Assembly: GCA_020205615.1 (NCBI GenBank)
Contig: JAINUW010000267.1
Location: 84,832 to 148,831, forward strand
DNA from: Panax quinquefolius
Taxonomy: Eukaryota > Streptophyta > Magnoliopsida > Apiales > Araliaceae
Direction: 5' to 3'
Length of the DNA stretch: 64,000 nucleotides
Shown here in pieces: positions 1 through 12,233 of this stretch. Every line of letters starts with the position of its first letter. The stretch's first letter is position 1. The translations under genes and the position numbers were made by a program. A model generated the notes under the pieces. It saw only the letters and a list, made by a program, of their open reading frames with translations, searched no databases and had not been told where the DNA came from.

Positions 1-1519
1 CGAAAGATCAAGTCTTACAATTGTAGAATCAAGGGTATAGTCTTTGAAGGAACTTACACCGTCTAGCAATACTCAAAGTATACTCAAAATACTCACAAGA
101 ATACGCTCAAAATATCGAGAGAAATAGAGAAAACTTGGTTTACGGTGTGATTTTCAATTCTAACCCAAGACCCTATTTATAGGAAAACGCTTAGAACACC
201 AAAGCGAAAATTTAATATAATATTAATATAATTATACAAATTTTCCTTAGCCCACCTTTTGGTCAAAACACCAGCCACACATGTTAATGATGTCCAAAAA
301 ATACAAAAAACGTTTTTCTTAACAAAATAATTTAAACTCCCAAAATCAATTATTTTGAGACTTGAACTTCAATAATTCATAATAAATAGCCCTTTCATCA
401 GAAAATTGAATCTCATGAGTTTTTATAGAAAATTCAATTCTCTACAACTTTGCAGAAGAAAGTTTTCCAAATTCCAAACAAAAATCGTAATGAAATCCAC
501 AAGCAGGCGATTTTCTGTGCTATAATCAAATTTCTATTCGATAATTGTGTCCACCAACACACAAAACATGTGTTAAACATTTAATGCCACAAAAATACTC
601 TTCCTCCTCATATACTCATATATCCCACATTCATTGTAAAAATATCACAAGTTAATATATTATTAAAATAATATATTTAAATGAATTATTTTATCGAGAA
701 AAAGATAAAATATTAATTTTCAACAATTGTCATTTTAAAAATTTTCTCCATCTATATCCACATAAAATCAATATTTTCCTTATCATATAAATCAATAATT
801 AATTATTCACAAATAATATTACGAATCACAATATTGACAACGAGCAGGTTCAGGGAAGAGGGGCTTTCGATAAGAATTTCTTCACTTACTGGCGCAATTA
901 GATGACCAAACCTCTCCTTAGCAGAACTTTCTAGACATTGCCAATAATGTTATCTAATAATATTATTAGGATAATATGAATTATTGCTTCGATAATGAAA
1001 AATATCGTGTAATGACAATTATCAAACAACAAAGAATATAAAATATCAACGCGGCAATTATTAACTCAATAAAATCTTTGAGCGAATAATCAGTAACCAT
1101 TATTGAGTAGTGCCCTCTTCACGTAAGAATCAATAATTGGTGCAATACTGGTGTCTTCTTGTTCAACAACGCCAGACGTATGTGTGTTTTAACCACCTTA
1201 GGGTATTCAACAAAGATAATCTAAGCAACAACTACGCCGTTATTTAAAAACAACTTATATTTGTCGCTTTCTTTATCCAATCGCTTTCCGTTATGGGGCC
1301 ACACATGTCTTGCAGCATCGTCATTTAATATTCCCGACAAAGATCTTAATATTCCACGACCAAACGAATATTCCCCAAACAACAATGAATATTTTATAAC
1401 CACTTGCTTATTTTGAAATATTTGCGTATTTAACCCTTAACTATCCACATTAATCAAATCAACCCTTACTATTTCAAAATAAAGGAAATTCCTTTTATTT
1501 AAAAATTTGGGGTCTTACA
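1..1519 (-). repeat. E1 3' LTR, partial
   Basis: The 3' LTR of E1 in reverse orientation, ending GGGGTCTTACA at 1519, the complement of the TGTAAGACCCC LTR start. The TATA-like element on the minus strand (CTATAAATAG) is at 173-182. The downstream part with the 14-bp and hairpin arrays lies beyond the window edge. The sequence is colinear with 6672-8215 of the E1 5' LTR with many small indels. Confidence 0.9.
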
Positions 1520-1532
1520 ACCTCCCTCCTTA
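1520..1532 (-). other. Polypurine tract of E1
   Basis: On the minus strand the sequence ATAAGGAGGGAGGT directly abuts the LTR start TGTAAGACC. This is the expected plus-strand priming site of an LTR retrotransposon. The same tract precedes the 3' LTRs at 33191, 47912, 52921 and 61382. Confidence 0.85.
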
Positions 1533-1990
1533 TGAAATTTTCGTCCTCGAAATTGACGTGACGTACTGGTGTGTTTTGAAAAGATGAGGATACCTCGCTT
1601 TCATTTTCGTTTCCAATTCCCGTGTCATTTCCTCTATAGCATGATTCCTCCACAAAACTTTAACTTGTGGTATAACCTTTCTTGGCGTAGGACATGCTCC
1701 TTCCTATCCAAAATCTTGGCGACAGTACCTCCTCACACGTTAAGTCTTGGCTATCTCGTGGGTTCTAACTCAATAACATGGTTCGGGTCTTTCACATATT
1801 TCTGAAGTACTGATATATGAAACACATTATGAACACGAGACATACTCGGAGGTAACGCAAGTCTATAGCCTACATTTCCTACTCGGTCAAGAATTTGAAA
1901 TGGACCGATAAATCGTGGATTGAGCTTTCTCTTTCCCAAATCTTGTAACTCCCTTCCATGGAGCAACTTCGCAACAATACATGATCCCCT
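1533..1990 (-). pseudogene. E1 integrase C-terminus and chromodomain-like tail
   Basis: Minus-strand coding remnant. The part at 1751-1966 reads GPFQILDRVGNVGYRLALP then MSRVHNVFHISVLQKYVKDP and HVIELEP, the typical junction between integrase and the chromodomain in Tekay/Del chromoviruses. Downstream, in shifted frames, come residues like ILDR..HV, VKVLW.NH..EE and an E..M..RYP.LF pattern, the hallmarks of a retroelement chromodomain. The reading ends close to the polypurine tract as usual for this clade. Chromodomains are thought to guide integration to heterochromatin; here it is broken by frameshifts and non-functional. Confidence 0.75.
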
Positions 1991-2960
1991 ACACTAAATT
2001 CCACGTCCTTTCGATGAAGATTCGCATAACTCTTTTTGTCGATCTTGTCTTTTTTTGTATATCGTTGTCGAATCATTAGTCATATACGTATTAACTTTCA
2101 GGTCCCAACAATGTTGCTTCACCCACCTCATCCCAACATATTGGAGAAGCGACATTTTGTCCATATAATGCTTGAATGGAACCATTTTATATTTGTTTAA
2201 TAACTATTGTTGTATGAGAATTCCACCGATGGCAAGTACTTATCCCAACTTCCTTTGAAATCTAGGACACGAGTTTTAATATATCTTCAAGAGTTTGAGT
2301 AGTCCTTTTCGATTGCCCATCCGTTTGAGGATGGTATGCCAAACCGAATCAGAATTGCGCGTCCATAGCTTTCTACAAACTAACCCAAAATCATGAAGTG
2401 AATCTTGGGTCACGATCTAAAACTATGGATCTTGGCATGCCATGCAACTTCACAATCTCATTCACAAATATATACTAGCAAGACGTTCAAGGGAATAAGT
2501 CTCTCGTATCGGTAAGAAATGAGCAGACTTGGTTAATCTATCAACAATAACCCAAATCGCATCTATGCCTTGAGAAACCGTAGGAAGACCCGTAACGAAA
2601 TCAATAGTAATGTGTTCCCACTTCCATTCCGGAATCTCAAGTGGTTGCAATGGACCCTTTGGCACTTGATGCTCTACCTTTACATGTTGACAAGTTAAAC
2701 ATCTCGAGATAAACTACGCGATCTCTCTCCTCATATTGCTCCACCAAAATGTATGTTGAAGATTATAATACATTTTGGTACTCCCAAGATGGATTGCAAA
2801 TGGTGTATTGTGTGCCTCCATCATAATCTTGTTCTTCAAATCAGAGTCGTTAGGAACACAAAGTCTAGAGTGGACTCGAAGTATTCCTTCTTCATCAATT
2901 CTCGCTTCCGGAATAACTCCTTCTTGTACTTTCTTCTTCATACGCATCATTTCAAAGTCG
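1990..2960 (-). pseudogene. E1 integrase remnant
   Basis: Minus-strand remnant of the integrase that joins element cDNA to host DNA. The N-terminal zinc-binding region is at 2714-2950 (H.....FWW..M.REI, then CLTCQ in another frame). The core begins at about 2462-2665 with WKWEHITIDFVTGLP (first catalytic Asp) and IWVIVDRLTKSAHFLPIRET. The second Asp region (DRDPRF) is at about 2410-2440. The third, normally D-G-Q-S-E-R-T, reads D-G-Q-S-K-R-T at about 2310-2331, so the catalytic Glu is Lys (GAA to AAA). Several frameshifts interrupt it. The domain family is certain; the copy is inactive. Confidence 0.85.
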
Positions 2961-2999
2961 GTGGCTTGAGCAATCTTAACTTTTTCTATTAAAGTTGGC

Positions 3000-3284
3000 T
3001 CTGTCGCGTATACTTGACATCATCGCACTGCTCGTTCATATGATCTTCTACTCAACGCGTCACCTACCACGTTCGCTTTTCCAAGATGGTATGGTTAGAA
3101 TATGTGCGAAATGAGTCGCCTCTTGAGCTCTTGGAAAATCTTCTCGCATTCCTCGCTCCATACTAATTTTGTATCTTTTCGAGTCACTAAGTTAACGGAA
3201 TAGCGATTCGAGAATATCCTTCAACGAATCTCCGATAATAACCAACTAAGCCTGAAAGCTACGTATTTCGATTCTTGACTTAGG
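3000..3284 (-). pseudogene. E1 RNase H region remnants
   Basis: Only the edges of the RT-RNase H module are left on the minus strand. At about 3190-3260 is the connection motif resembling L..L.GYYRRFI..FS.IA.PLT. At about 3130-3165 is a W.EECE..F.ELK motif. It jumps directly to YHLGKANVV.DALSRRS at about 3040-3095, the end of RNase H. The RNase H catalytic centre between them is deleted. The same contraction is seen in E3, E7 and E8. Confidence 0.75.
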
Positions 3285-3462
3285 TTGCTCTCAATCATGA
3301 CTCATATCCCAATCTTGGATAAGACGTCACAATGACACCTATCGATTTACTATCGCATCTAATATGACGCCCCCTACGAGAGAGTTAAAGCAGGTGAATT
3401 CCACAAAGGAAGTCACAAGATAAAGGCTCAGTACCAAATTTATAGTTGAATTTTAACTCTCG
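3285..3462 (-). other. Filler replacing the RT catalytic core in E1
   Basis: On the minus strand, homology to the RT-bearing elements stops after the E-L-K-x-Q-L motif and resumes at the block before R-S-F-L-G-L. Between them lie about 180 bp with no RT motifs. The same filler occurs in E3 (about 32160-32335), E8 (about 46862-47030) and E7 (about 50985-51165). On the coding strand it contains GGGGGCGTCATATTAGATGC, which resembles the family A LTR terminus GGGGGCGTCACA. Confidence 0.7.
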
Positions 3463-3599
3463 AAGTTCAATAGAGCCATTCGATATGAGATTTTAGAAAT
3501 GAGTTTTGTCTAGGGTTCAAAGTCGATACAAAATTTAATATCGAAGCTTTGGGAGTAAGCCAAGAAATTCTTCGAGAAAATACGTCGGGAAAAATCAAT

Positions 3600-4100
3600 A
3601 ACAACAGAATATTATTCAAATCGACGTGTCTTTATTCAAATCCATAACATGGACTAAGAAAATTTGACATCCGTAATAAACGAATGACTTCATGGCTTGA
3701 TATGAAAATGTTTGACTACAATGGTTTGATTGCTTGAATTGAATAACGAGTTGCTTAGGAATATGAAAACTAACAACCTTACGAAAATAATCAATTTTTG
3801 GCATGATGAGTAGTTAACCTTAAAATCACATCAAAAACAAATATCTCTATAGAAATAAGGTTAACAGGTAATGTGATAGTGCCAACCTGAATCAAGCAAG
3901 ATTTATAAACAGTGGATGTGATGAAAGTTTCTCCTAACGGAGTTTCCACAGATAGGTCAAAGTCTAATTTCTCCGGAGTCAAGTTTAAACGTTGAGCACA
4001 AGTAAGAGAGATAAAAGAATGGGTAGAACCGATATCTAGTAAGGTATATACTTCGCAAGAATTTATAATTAACTAACCCGTGCTAACTTCGTTCGGGTTC
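3600..4100 (-). pseudogene. E1 aspartic protease remnant
   Basis: Minus strand. Retropepsin-like domain that would cleave the polyprotein. The active-site region at about 4020-4050 reads LLDIGSTHSFIS, so the catalytic D-T-G has Ile for Thr. It is followed by TPEKLDFDLSVETPLGETF (3791-3982), then LPVNLISIEIFVFDVIL and a final block ending at 3616. E4 keeps D-T-G at the same place. The frame is shifted near 3790. Family assignment is firm; activity is unlikely. Confidence 0.8.
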
Positions 4101-5309
4101 CTTGCAGATTTTGACCTGGCCACGATAAACGCTCTTCCGGAATCGTTGACTTTGACTTTTCTTGGACGGTCTTTTGAGTCACCGTCCCCATTGAACTAGG
4201 TTTCGCCACTGCATAATCTCGAGCGATATGTCCTTCCTTTCCACAACTATAGCATACCTTGGAACTGTTGTAGGCGCCAATGATGATGTCCTCTTTCCGA
4301 TTTGTAACATACGACCGGTGGGTGGTCGTTCTCCTCCCTTAAAACTAGTTGCTATAGGTAATCGACGTCTTCACATGGTCGTTGTTGAATCTCCTCTTTT
4401 AAAATCTCCTCCCGACTCGCTTCTTCTATTTTCATGGCCACGATTACCACCAGAGTGGTTACCGCTTTGTCGTATTCTTCTTTCTCCATTGGTTATCGTT
4501 ATTCGACGATCGCTATCTTCTTGGTATGATCCTCGGTTATGGTCCTCGATTGAACGCATTTTCGTTATCTCGCTCTAACAACCGAGCCTCGCTGACAACA
4601 TCCGAATAGAGAAAATTTATGAGAAATGAGATATCGACGTATGTCGGGTTTCAAACCTCTCGTAAACATCCGCGTCATACGTTCCTCATTCTCCACCAAA
4701 TGAGGGTGCAAACACGGATAACTCCGCGAACTTCGCCTCGTCTTTGGGACAACCGCCATGTTATTCTCGCTCTAATCTAATAAACTCCACTTCCTTCATA
4801 CGACGAATACTTTCGTGGAAGTACTTGTCATTGAACTGCTTCAAACGTCTCCATGACATCTTTGAGTGCAATTTGGATGGGTACTTCATGATTCCCACCG
4901 ATGAATCTGCCTCGCCACGGAACATAAAGCGTGAATGGAACTTTCTGTTCTCCCGCATCCCAAGACATCGAATATCTTGGTAATTTGTTTGACCCACGTC
5001 TCGCCTTTAATCGGATCCGCTTTCCCACTGCGTGGTCCCAACTCTTTCGAATCTTGCTTGGCCGTGACCACCCGTGAATTGCTATCATTTCCTCCTCGTA
5101 TTTTGAACGAGTCTCCTCGTCCGATTTTTGCATGAACTCGCAAAAAGCTTCTAAACATCCCCCGTTCATCATCGCTTTCATTGGTGTTGTTTCACGGGAG
5201 GAACATTACATGCTCAGACGCGTTCTCCTCGTTGGTGGACAGCATCTCCACGGGCCTCATTTACTCCATCGTTAATATTCTCAAATCGACATTCTCAAAC
5301 ATTTGCCAT
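4101..5309 (-). pseudogene. E1 gag remnant
   Basis: Minus-strand gag, the structural protein of the virus-like particle. A likely start ATG is at 5309, by alignment with the gag start of E6 and E7. The retrotransposon gag core is recognisable in pieces: M..GCLEAF..FM..SDEETRSK (4828-5181), V.QITKIFDVLGC (4886-5158), YFHESIRRMKEVEFIRLE (4761-4997). An Arg-rich stretch (4371-4559) precedes a zinc knuckle at about 4225-4265 reading CYSCGKEGHIARDYA. The final Cys of the expected CCHC is Tyr, as in every copy here. Multiple frameshifts. Confidence 0.8.
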
Positions 5310-5466
5310 AAAATAAGGGTTAATTAAGGAAATCAATATATCACATAATATCCCTATATCTTCGACCAACTAACAAATAAGCTTAGGTAGGACACACTAG
5401 CGAAGGATTTACTCGTCTCTCCCTCCTAGTTCTATTCCCCGATCTCCGCTTGAGATCATATCCCTA
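5310..5466 (-). other. E1 5' leader
   Basis: Untranslated leader between the primer site and gag. Its coding-strand start, with CTCGGGGAATAG or similar and ACTAGGAGG, is conserved in E3, E6, E7 and E8. Confidence 0.6.
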
Positions 5467-5480
5467 AGCTCGATACCAAT
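5467..5480 (-). other. Primer binding site of E1
   Basis: The minus strand reads TTGGTATCGAGCTT directly after the LTR end. The plant initiator Met tRNA primer site is normally TGGTATCAGAGC; here the AG of CAG is absent. All readable copies in the window lack the same two bases. Confidence 0.75.
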
Positions 5481-8215
5481 TGTGACGCCCCCAAAATAGG
5501 TATACACAACACCCATTCTCGAGTCGCCAAATACATGGTATGTAAACAACTACAACTTTATTATTACAACAAGAAATCGTGAGTTTGAATACAAATATTA
5601 TCTTCTGTAGACAATATCTATACTCAAATAAATCCTCATCACATTATTGATTCATTATTTTACAAAAATGGTGAGGACTACTAAACAACTCTCTCTAGAA
5701 TCTTCATTCCATACCCCGACTAAGACTACTCGCGACATTCTCGCCTCCCGAGAAGAAAAATGGGACAACAAGGAAAAGGGTGAGCTCAACTAGCCCAATA
5801 AAGAATATTATGACTAAGATAATATACAACAAATTATCGTTAGTCTTCAACAGGAAAAATCGATAGAATACAATAGACAACAAGTTTCAGGATCAATATT
5901 CGTTAATGTGAAATAATAATTCATAGAAGAGTTACGTAGAGAATGAAATCTACTATAATCTATGAATTTAACGATCCATCATCAATATTTTATTCTCGTA
6001 ACATCAATCAATATACATCCGAATCAAATATTCATCTCGCACTTCTGAGGCCAAAGATATTCTTCAGAAATCATTCATCTTTGCACTACAGCCAAAGATA
6101 TTCAATAATATCATCATTTAAGGCGAGGATGATGAAAATTATTTTAAAAAACGAATCCAATTGAAACAAAAACGACAAGGATTAAGGATTAAGGATTCGT
6201 ACTTGGTTTTATCCACGCCCAAAAAATACCTCAAAATAATCATAGTGGTGTAAAATTCAAGAATGATCAAAAACATGGATACAATCGTAGAGCTAGTATC
6301 CGAATAGATATTTTTTGGACAAAAAGAAAAATTTTCATTTTTAGGGTGAATAAAGGCCGTATTCGTGAATAGTCAGATATCGTGAATAAAGTCAGAGTAC
6401 GTGAATAGTAACTCGACACCAAAAGATAGAAATTCCACAAAAACATCTTCACGCTTCATGAATAGTACTCGTGAATAAGAATCGTGAATAGTAACTCATG
6501 AATAGTAAGAATCGTGAATAAGAACTCATGAATAGTAACCCATGAATAGTAACTCATGAATAGTAACCCGAGCATGAAAAAGTTCCAAATTTGATAAAAA
6601 CTTCAGATCAACATTTCAAAGATAATGATATTGAAGAAATAATATCATTACAAAAAATAATATCCTTTACCTCGAAAGATCAAGATCTTACTAATTTGTT
6701 AGAATCTAGGGTATAGTCTTTGAAGGAACTTCAGATGATCTAAATAATACTCAAAGTATACTCAAAATACTCACAAGAATACGCTCAAAATATCGAGAGA
6801 GAAATAGAGAGAAACTTCAGTTCGGTGTGATTTTCAATTCTAACCCAAGACCCTATTTATAGGAAAACGCTTAGAAACACCAAAGTTAGAAAATTTAATA
6901 TAATATTAATATAATTATACAAATTTTTCTTAGCCCACCTTTTGGTCAAAACACCAGCCACACATGTTAATGATGTCCAAAAAATACAAAAACGTTTTTC
7001 TTAACAAAAATAATTTAAACTCCCAAAAATCAATTATTTGAACTTTGGAACTTCAATAATTCATAATAAATAGCCCTTTCATCAGAAAATTCAAATCTCA
7101 TGAGTTTTATAGAAAATTCAATTCTCTACAACTTTGCAGAAGAAAGTTTTTCCAAATTCCAAACAAAAATCGACCGAAATCCACAAACGAGGCGATTTTA
7201 CTGTGCTATAATCAAATTTGATTAATAATTGTGTCCACCAACACACAAAACATGTGTTAAACATTTAATGCCACAAAATACTCTTCCTCCTCATATACTC
7301 ATATATCCCACATTCATTGTAAAAATATCACCGATTAATATATTATTAAAATAATATATTTAAATGAATTATTTTATCGAAAAAGATAAAATATTAATTT
7401 TCAACAATTGTCATTTTAAAATTTTCTCCATCTATATCCACATAAAATCAATATTTTCCTTATCATATAAATCAATAATTAATTATTCACAAATAATATT
7501 ACGTAATCACAATATTGACAATCGTGTAGGTCCTCAGGAAAGAGGGGCTTTCAATAAGAATTTCTTTCTACTGGCCGCGCAATTAGATGACCAAACCTCT
7601 CCTTAGGCAGAACTTTCTAGACATTGCCAATAATGTTATCTAATAATATTATTCAGATAATATGAATTATTGCTTCGATAATGAAAGATCTTGTGTAATG
7701 ACAATTATCAAACAACAATGAATATAAAATATCAACGCAAAGCAATTATTAACTCAATAAAATCTTTGAGCGATAGAATTATCGTAACCATTATTGAAAG
7801 TAGTGCCTCTTCACGTAAGAATCAATAATTGGTGCAATACCGGCGCTGCTTCTTGCTCAACAACGCGTATTACAAGTGTTTTAACAACCGGATATTCCAA
7901 ATGATACTTGATAATTCAACAACAAATAACTACGCTTATTTAAAAACAACTTATATTTGTCGTTTTCTTTATCCAATCGCTTTCAGTTATGGGGCCCATA
8001 CATGGTGCTAGCGTTCGTGCATTTAATATTCCCCGACGATTTAATATTCCACGACCAAACGAATATTCCCAAACAACAATGAATATTTTATAACCACTTG
8101 CTTATTTTGAAATATTTGCGTATTTATCCCTTAACTATCCACATTAATCAAATCAACCCTTACTATTTCAAAATAAAGGAAATTCCTTTTTATTTAAAAA
8201 TTTTGGGGTCTTACA
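5481..8215 (-). repeat. E1 5' LTR (2.7 kb)
   Basis: Complete reverse LTR with TG...CA termini (TGTGACGCCCCC at 5481, GGGGTCTTACA ending at 8215). It contains, from left to right, hairpin units with CAAAGAT/ATCTTTG arms (about 6045-6105), a 14-bp repeat array of GAATAGTAACTCAT type (about 6360-6570), a minus-strand TATA box at 6853-6862, and the U3 part up to 8215. The TATA position implies a transcribed R-U5 part of about 1.3 kb. Confidence 0.9.
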
Positions 8216-9351
8216 CAAAATACTTTTCTTTCTTTCTCTATAGTTTTTCTCTACAGAGTTTCAAAGTGAATTCGTAAGAAATAATGAAGGAATGAAACTT
8301 TTCTATTTATAGAAAAAGCGGGGTGGCTCTTGGCCTTAACGAGGGGTCAAAATGACTCTTAGTAATATTGAAGAGACAACTACTATTCATGAAGGGTAAT
8401 TAACCTTGGAACATCAAGAGGCAGTTAACTCTTGGTAATATCAAGGGACAACTACTATCGATTTGAAGGGTAATTACTATCGATGGAAGGTAATTACTTA
8501 TTGAAGAAGGTAATTACTATTGATGAAGGTAAATACTATTGTGAAGGTAATTACTATTCACAAAGGTAATTACTATTGGCGAAGGTAAAAATACTATTGA
8601 CGAAGGTAATTACTTATTCACAAAGGTAATTACTATTCACAAAGGTAATTACTATCGACGAAGGGACTCTTAGATGATGACATATGGGCCCCCCATAAAA
8701 TAATCAAACTTACCACAAACGTCTCATAATGAGACTCTTTATATACATCAAGGATTGAATAAATATTACCACAAATCATTTTATTTTAATCAACACATAT
8801 TTAATCTTTCAACAATTATTAATCATTTTTAACTTGTCGTCTCAATTAATAATTTAATACTATAACATATTATCTGATGATGATCTTGTGACAATAATTA
8901 AATCAATAATATAAGAGATATGATGACGAAGAATTATCAGAAGTAATAATTGAAAGCATAAATTTGTGACTTCTCACGTAAGCATCAATAATTAATATCG
9001 TGTGCTACTATACAACCACGCTGTATTCATCGTACTTTTTACTAGGGTAGTTCAACAGTTTGAATACAGAACACCTCTGCCGTTATTTTTATAGAAAAAT
9101 AATTTTGTCCTTTTCTAACTACGACAATACTCCGTTGTGGGGTCCACTAATGATTGAGTCATCGTCATCACGAATATTCCCCGACAAAAAGAATATTCCC
9201 CACCAAACGTAATATTTTATAACAACTTGCTTACTTTGCAAAATTTATAAATATTACCTACAACTATAACATTATATCAAATTTATTCCATAATATTCAA
9301 AAATAATATTTATAAAAAATTCATCTTTATTTATAAAAGTCGGGTCTTACA
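8216..9351 (-). repeat. E2: family B LTR, left part removed by E1 insertion
   Basis: Begins CAAAATACTTTTC, which aligns with TAAAATACTCTTC inside the intact family B LTR near 11980. It then follows that LTR to its end GGGTCTTACA at 9351. A minus-strand TATA-like element is at about 8303-8312, and an irregular array of 19-bp repeats of GGTAATTACTATTGACGAA type runs over about 8385-8665. E1 therefore seems to have inserted here. Confidence 0.8.
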
Positions 9352-9430
9352 ACCTCCCTTAACATGAAATTTAGCCCTCGAAATTGGGTAACGACTGATA
9401 TGATAAAGAGGTGAAGATACCTTGAATACC
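9352..9430 (-). mobile_element. E2 internal 3' end, short fragment
   Basis: The sequence after the LTR end reads ACCTCCCTTAACATGAAATT, the complement of the polypurine tract and the last codons of the chromodomain tail. Homology to E4 (13085-13160) ends after about 75 bp, so the rest of the element is missing. Confidence 0.7.
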
Positions 9431-9825
9431 TTTATCGTTAAAAATATTAAATTCGTCTTTTTGCAATCCTACTAAAGATATTCATTAACAATTCATCTTG
9501 CACTACAGAGCCAAAGATATACAATCAGTAAAACCAATAATCTTTGAGACGTAGCTTAATAGTATCACAACCACGAATTATCCATGACCATCGCCAAGGA
9601 TATTCGTGTTTTCAATTACTATCATGATTATACCGAATAATCCTTGGTCATAATCATACCAAGTCTATCAATGCACTACTTAATTAAAGATGACTTTTTA
9701 CCACATCCATGAATTAATATTTCATTCTTTGAGACTCATTTCAATAATTAATCCATATCATCGAATCATCCCTGCACTATAGGCCAAGGATATTTATTAG
9801 TATCACGACCACAAATTATCCATGC
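9431..9825 (-). repeat. Family B-like LTR fragment
   Basis: Resembles the family B U5 region at 10960-11230 (AAGGATATT, ATTATCCATG, CATACCAAGTCTATC and similar blocks) but diverged and rearranged. It includes a weak hairpin-array unit near 9470-9515. It stops at CCATGC where the forward family A LTR starts at 9826. Confidence 0.6.
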
Positions 9826-10412
9826 TGTAAGACCCCAAATTATTAATAAATGAAATTTATTTTCCTCTATTTATTATTTTGAAATAGTAAGGGTTGATTT
9901 GATTAATGTAGATAGTTATGGGTAAAATACGCAAATATTTAAATAAGCAAGTGGTTATAAAATATTCATTATTGTAGCCGGGGAATATTCGTTTGGTCGT
10001 GGAATATTCGTGATTTAATGGGAATATTCGACGATTTGCCTATGAATTTTCTTGGGCCCCATAACGGAAAGCGATTGGATGAAGAAAACGACAAATATAA
10101 GTTGTTTATAAATAATCAGGCAGTAGTTATTCAAGTATTATCATTGTTGAATACCCGGTGGTTAAAACACACTAATACGGCGTTGTTCAACAAGAAGATA
10201 CGCAGTATTGCACCAATTATTGATTCTTACGTAAGAAGGCACTACTCAATAATTATTCTGATAATTACTGTTCAAGATTTTATTTTATTGATTCAATAAT
10301 TATTGCGTTGATATTTTATATTGTCGTTGTTTCAATAATTGTCATTACACAAAGTATTTTTATTATCGAAGCAATAATTCATATTATCTGAATAATATTA
10401 TTAGATAACATT
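9826..10412 (+). repeat. E3 5' LTR, first part
   Basis: Starts TGTAAGACCCC at 9826 and runs to TTAGATAACATT at 10412, where E4 interrupts it. It continues at 28314. It contains the conserved block GGGCCCCATAACGGAAAGCG near 10057. Confidence 0.9.
10408..10412 (+). other. Target site duplication of E4, left copy (ACATT)
   Basis: ACATT lies directly before the E4 LTR start at 10413 and is repeated at 28309-28313 directly after the E4 end. The two flanks join into an uninterrupted family A LTR (GATAACATTATTG). Confidence 0.9.
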
Positions 10413-11496
10413 TGTGACGCCCCCAAAATTAGGTATACATCACCCATCTTGGGTCTCCACTTACATGGTACGTAATTTAAATACAACTTACTAACATAAT
10501 CTGCCGTGTACAATACGACATAAACCGTGAGTTTAAATACAAATATCGCCTCACTAGATATTATACAAACTCAAAAGGAGTCCTCATTATAATTATTATC
10601 ACACTATTTCACGTAATAGTGAGGACTACTAATGCTATCTTCGGGACCATCACTCGCTTCCCCGACTCGTCTCCAAACTATATTCTCATTTCAAGAAGAA
10701 TAACGTTGAAAGAAAGGGTGAGCTCAACTAGCCCAAAGAAGAAATATTATGACTAAGATAATGCGTAATAAATTATCAATAGTCTTCAACAATGTTAAAC
10801 CGATAAAATACAATAGATGTACCGGTTTAAGCAAGTTTGAATATGCAATCCATTAAAAGAGTCAAGTAGAAAATAAAGTCTACTATCTTTTAGGTTTTAA
10901 AAGGTTTTCATCATCATATATATTTGAGACTCACTTTAATAAATATTCCACATCATCGAATCACCCTTACACACTACTACCAAGGATATTCTTTAGTATC
11001 ACGACCACAATTATTCATGCACTATGTGCCAAGAATATTTGTGTATTCATTAATGGTCATGATCATGCCAACAATCATCCATCATTTTACTACTACTAAT
11101 CGAGGACTTTTACCACATCATTTGTAACATTACGGTCATTATTACAACCGAATAGTCTCCGGTCATAATCATACCAAGTCCATCTATGCACTACAAAGCC
11201 ACAGATGACTTTAAAAAATATAAACATGAGGATGATGACAATGATATAAGAATTCAATAAAACAAGTTCAAGAATTATTTTATCCAGAATTATTAACGCC
11301 CAAATTATCAACATGACATTGTTTTAGAGAGTAAAATTCAAGAATGATTAGAAGAATATTTTCATGAAAAGATATCTTTGGATGAAACGCAAATATCAAG
11401 GATATTCCACTAATTTCATGGAGTATATAAGTCAAAGTTTTAACCAATTTGGGTATAATAAAGAATGGAATAACAAAAGAAATCACCATGCATGCG

Positions 11497-11905
11497 ATAG
11501 AATCGCATGCAGAAAGGTTATTCCAGCGTAATAATAAATAACGGAAACGGTGTCGTGAAATTCACACCAAGCGGGATGTTCCAATGTAATAATAAAGATG
11601 GAACCGCATCCGATTGTCAAACACACGAGATAGGATATTCAAACAGAATGATAAAGATTTTAACTGTGTCGGTGTAAAACACACGCATGAGGATGTTCCA
11701 ACAGTAATAATAAAGACGGAACCAGTCCGGTGTAAAACACCACAGCATGTAATGTTCCAACAAAATAATAAAGAGCGGAACCAGTCCCGTAAAACACACA
11801 GATGAGGATGTTCCAATGAGAATAATAGAAGAATGTCACCAAGTATAGGTAAACCACGATACAAAGTTATTCCAATGTAATAATAAGCAATGGAATAACA
11901 ACAGA
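11497..11905 (-). repeat. About 60-bp tandem array in family B R-U5
   Basis: About seven imperfect units, each with a GATGTTCCAA-like start, an AATAATAAAG core, a GGAACC block and a GGTGTAAAACACAC end. The array is downstream of the TATA box on the minus strand, so it would be transcribed. The 5' LTR copy carries the same array at about 27195-27600. Confidence 0.85.
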
Positions 11906-12069
11906 TTCTCTTCGCTGAATAAGAAAGAATAACACCCTTACATTTGGTAGGAGATTGAATCCGCAGGAGTGTAGTAATAAAATACTCTTCTTCTTTCTCT
12001 TATTCTCTCTATACTTTCTCTCTCTATAGCTTGAATGAATTAAGTGAAAATAAATGAAGCCCTAGGCCT

Positions 12070-12079
12070 CTATTTATAG
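12070..12079 (-). promoter_or_regulatory. TATA box of E4 3' LTR
   Basis: Minus strand CTATAAATAG, within a family-conserved block followed by AGGCCTAGGGCTTCATT on that strand. The matching site in the 5' LTR is at 27771-27780. Confidence 0.7.
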
Positions 12080-12233
12080 AAGATTTCTAGCTTAAAGCAC
12101 CGCTAGTGTGAAAAGGCAAGTGGCTTGACGACTAATGATGTGAAAAGAAAAGTGGTTTGACGCCTGTAATGTGAAACGACAAGTGGTTCGACGCCTGTAA
12201 TGTGAAACGACAAGTGGTTCAACATCTGGTAAA

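Larger units (their letters stand above)
1..8215 (-). mobile_element. E1: Ty3/gypsy chromovirus (family A), RT-deleted, left end outside window
   Basis: An LTR retrotransposon on the minus strand. Read from right to left: 5' LTR (5481-8215), primer site, gag, protease, a filler replacing the RT core, RNase H remnants, integrase, chromodomain-like tail, polypurine tract, and 3' LTR (1-1519, cut by the window edge). Both LTRs belong to the same subfamily, sharing the segment that reads CACCTTTTGGTCAAAACACC on the plus strand. The internal region is about 4.0 kb, compared with about 4.8 kb in the RT-bearing E4. It appears inserted in a family B LTR that resumes at 8216. The target duplication cannot be tested because the left end lies outside. 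All frames are interrupted, so the copy is non-autonomous. Confidence 0.9.

Noticed and set aside
11614..11864. Overlapping open frames on both strands in the family B leader (60-100 codons)
   Set aside because: They are by-products of the roughly 60-bp tandem array; the peptides are repeats of one another and match no domain.
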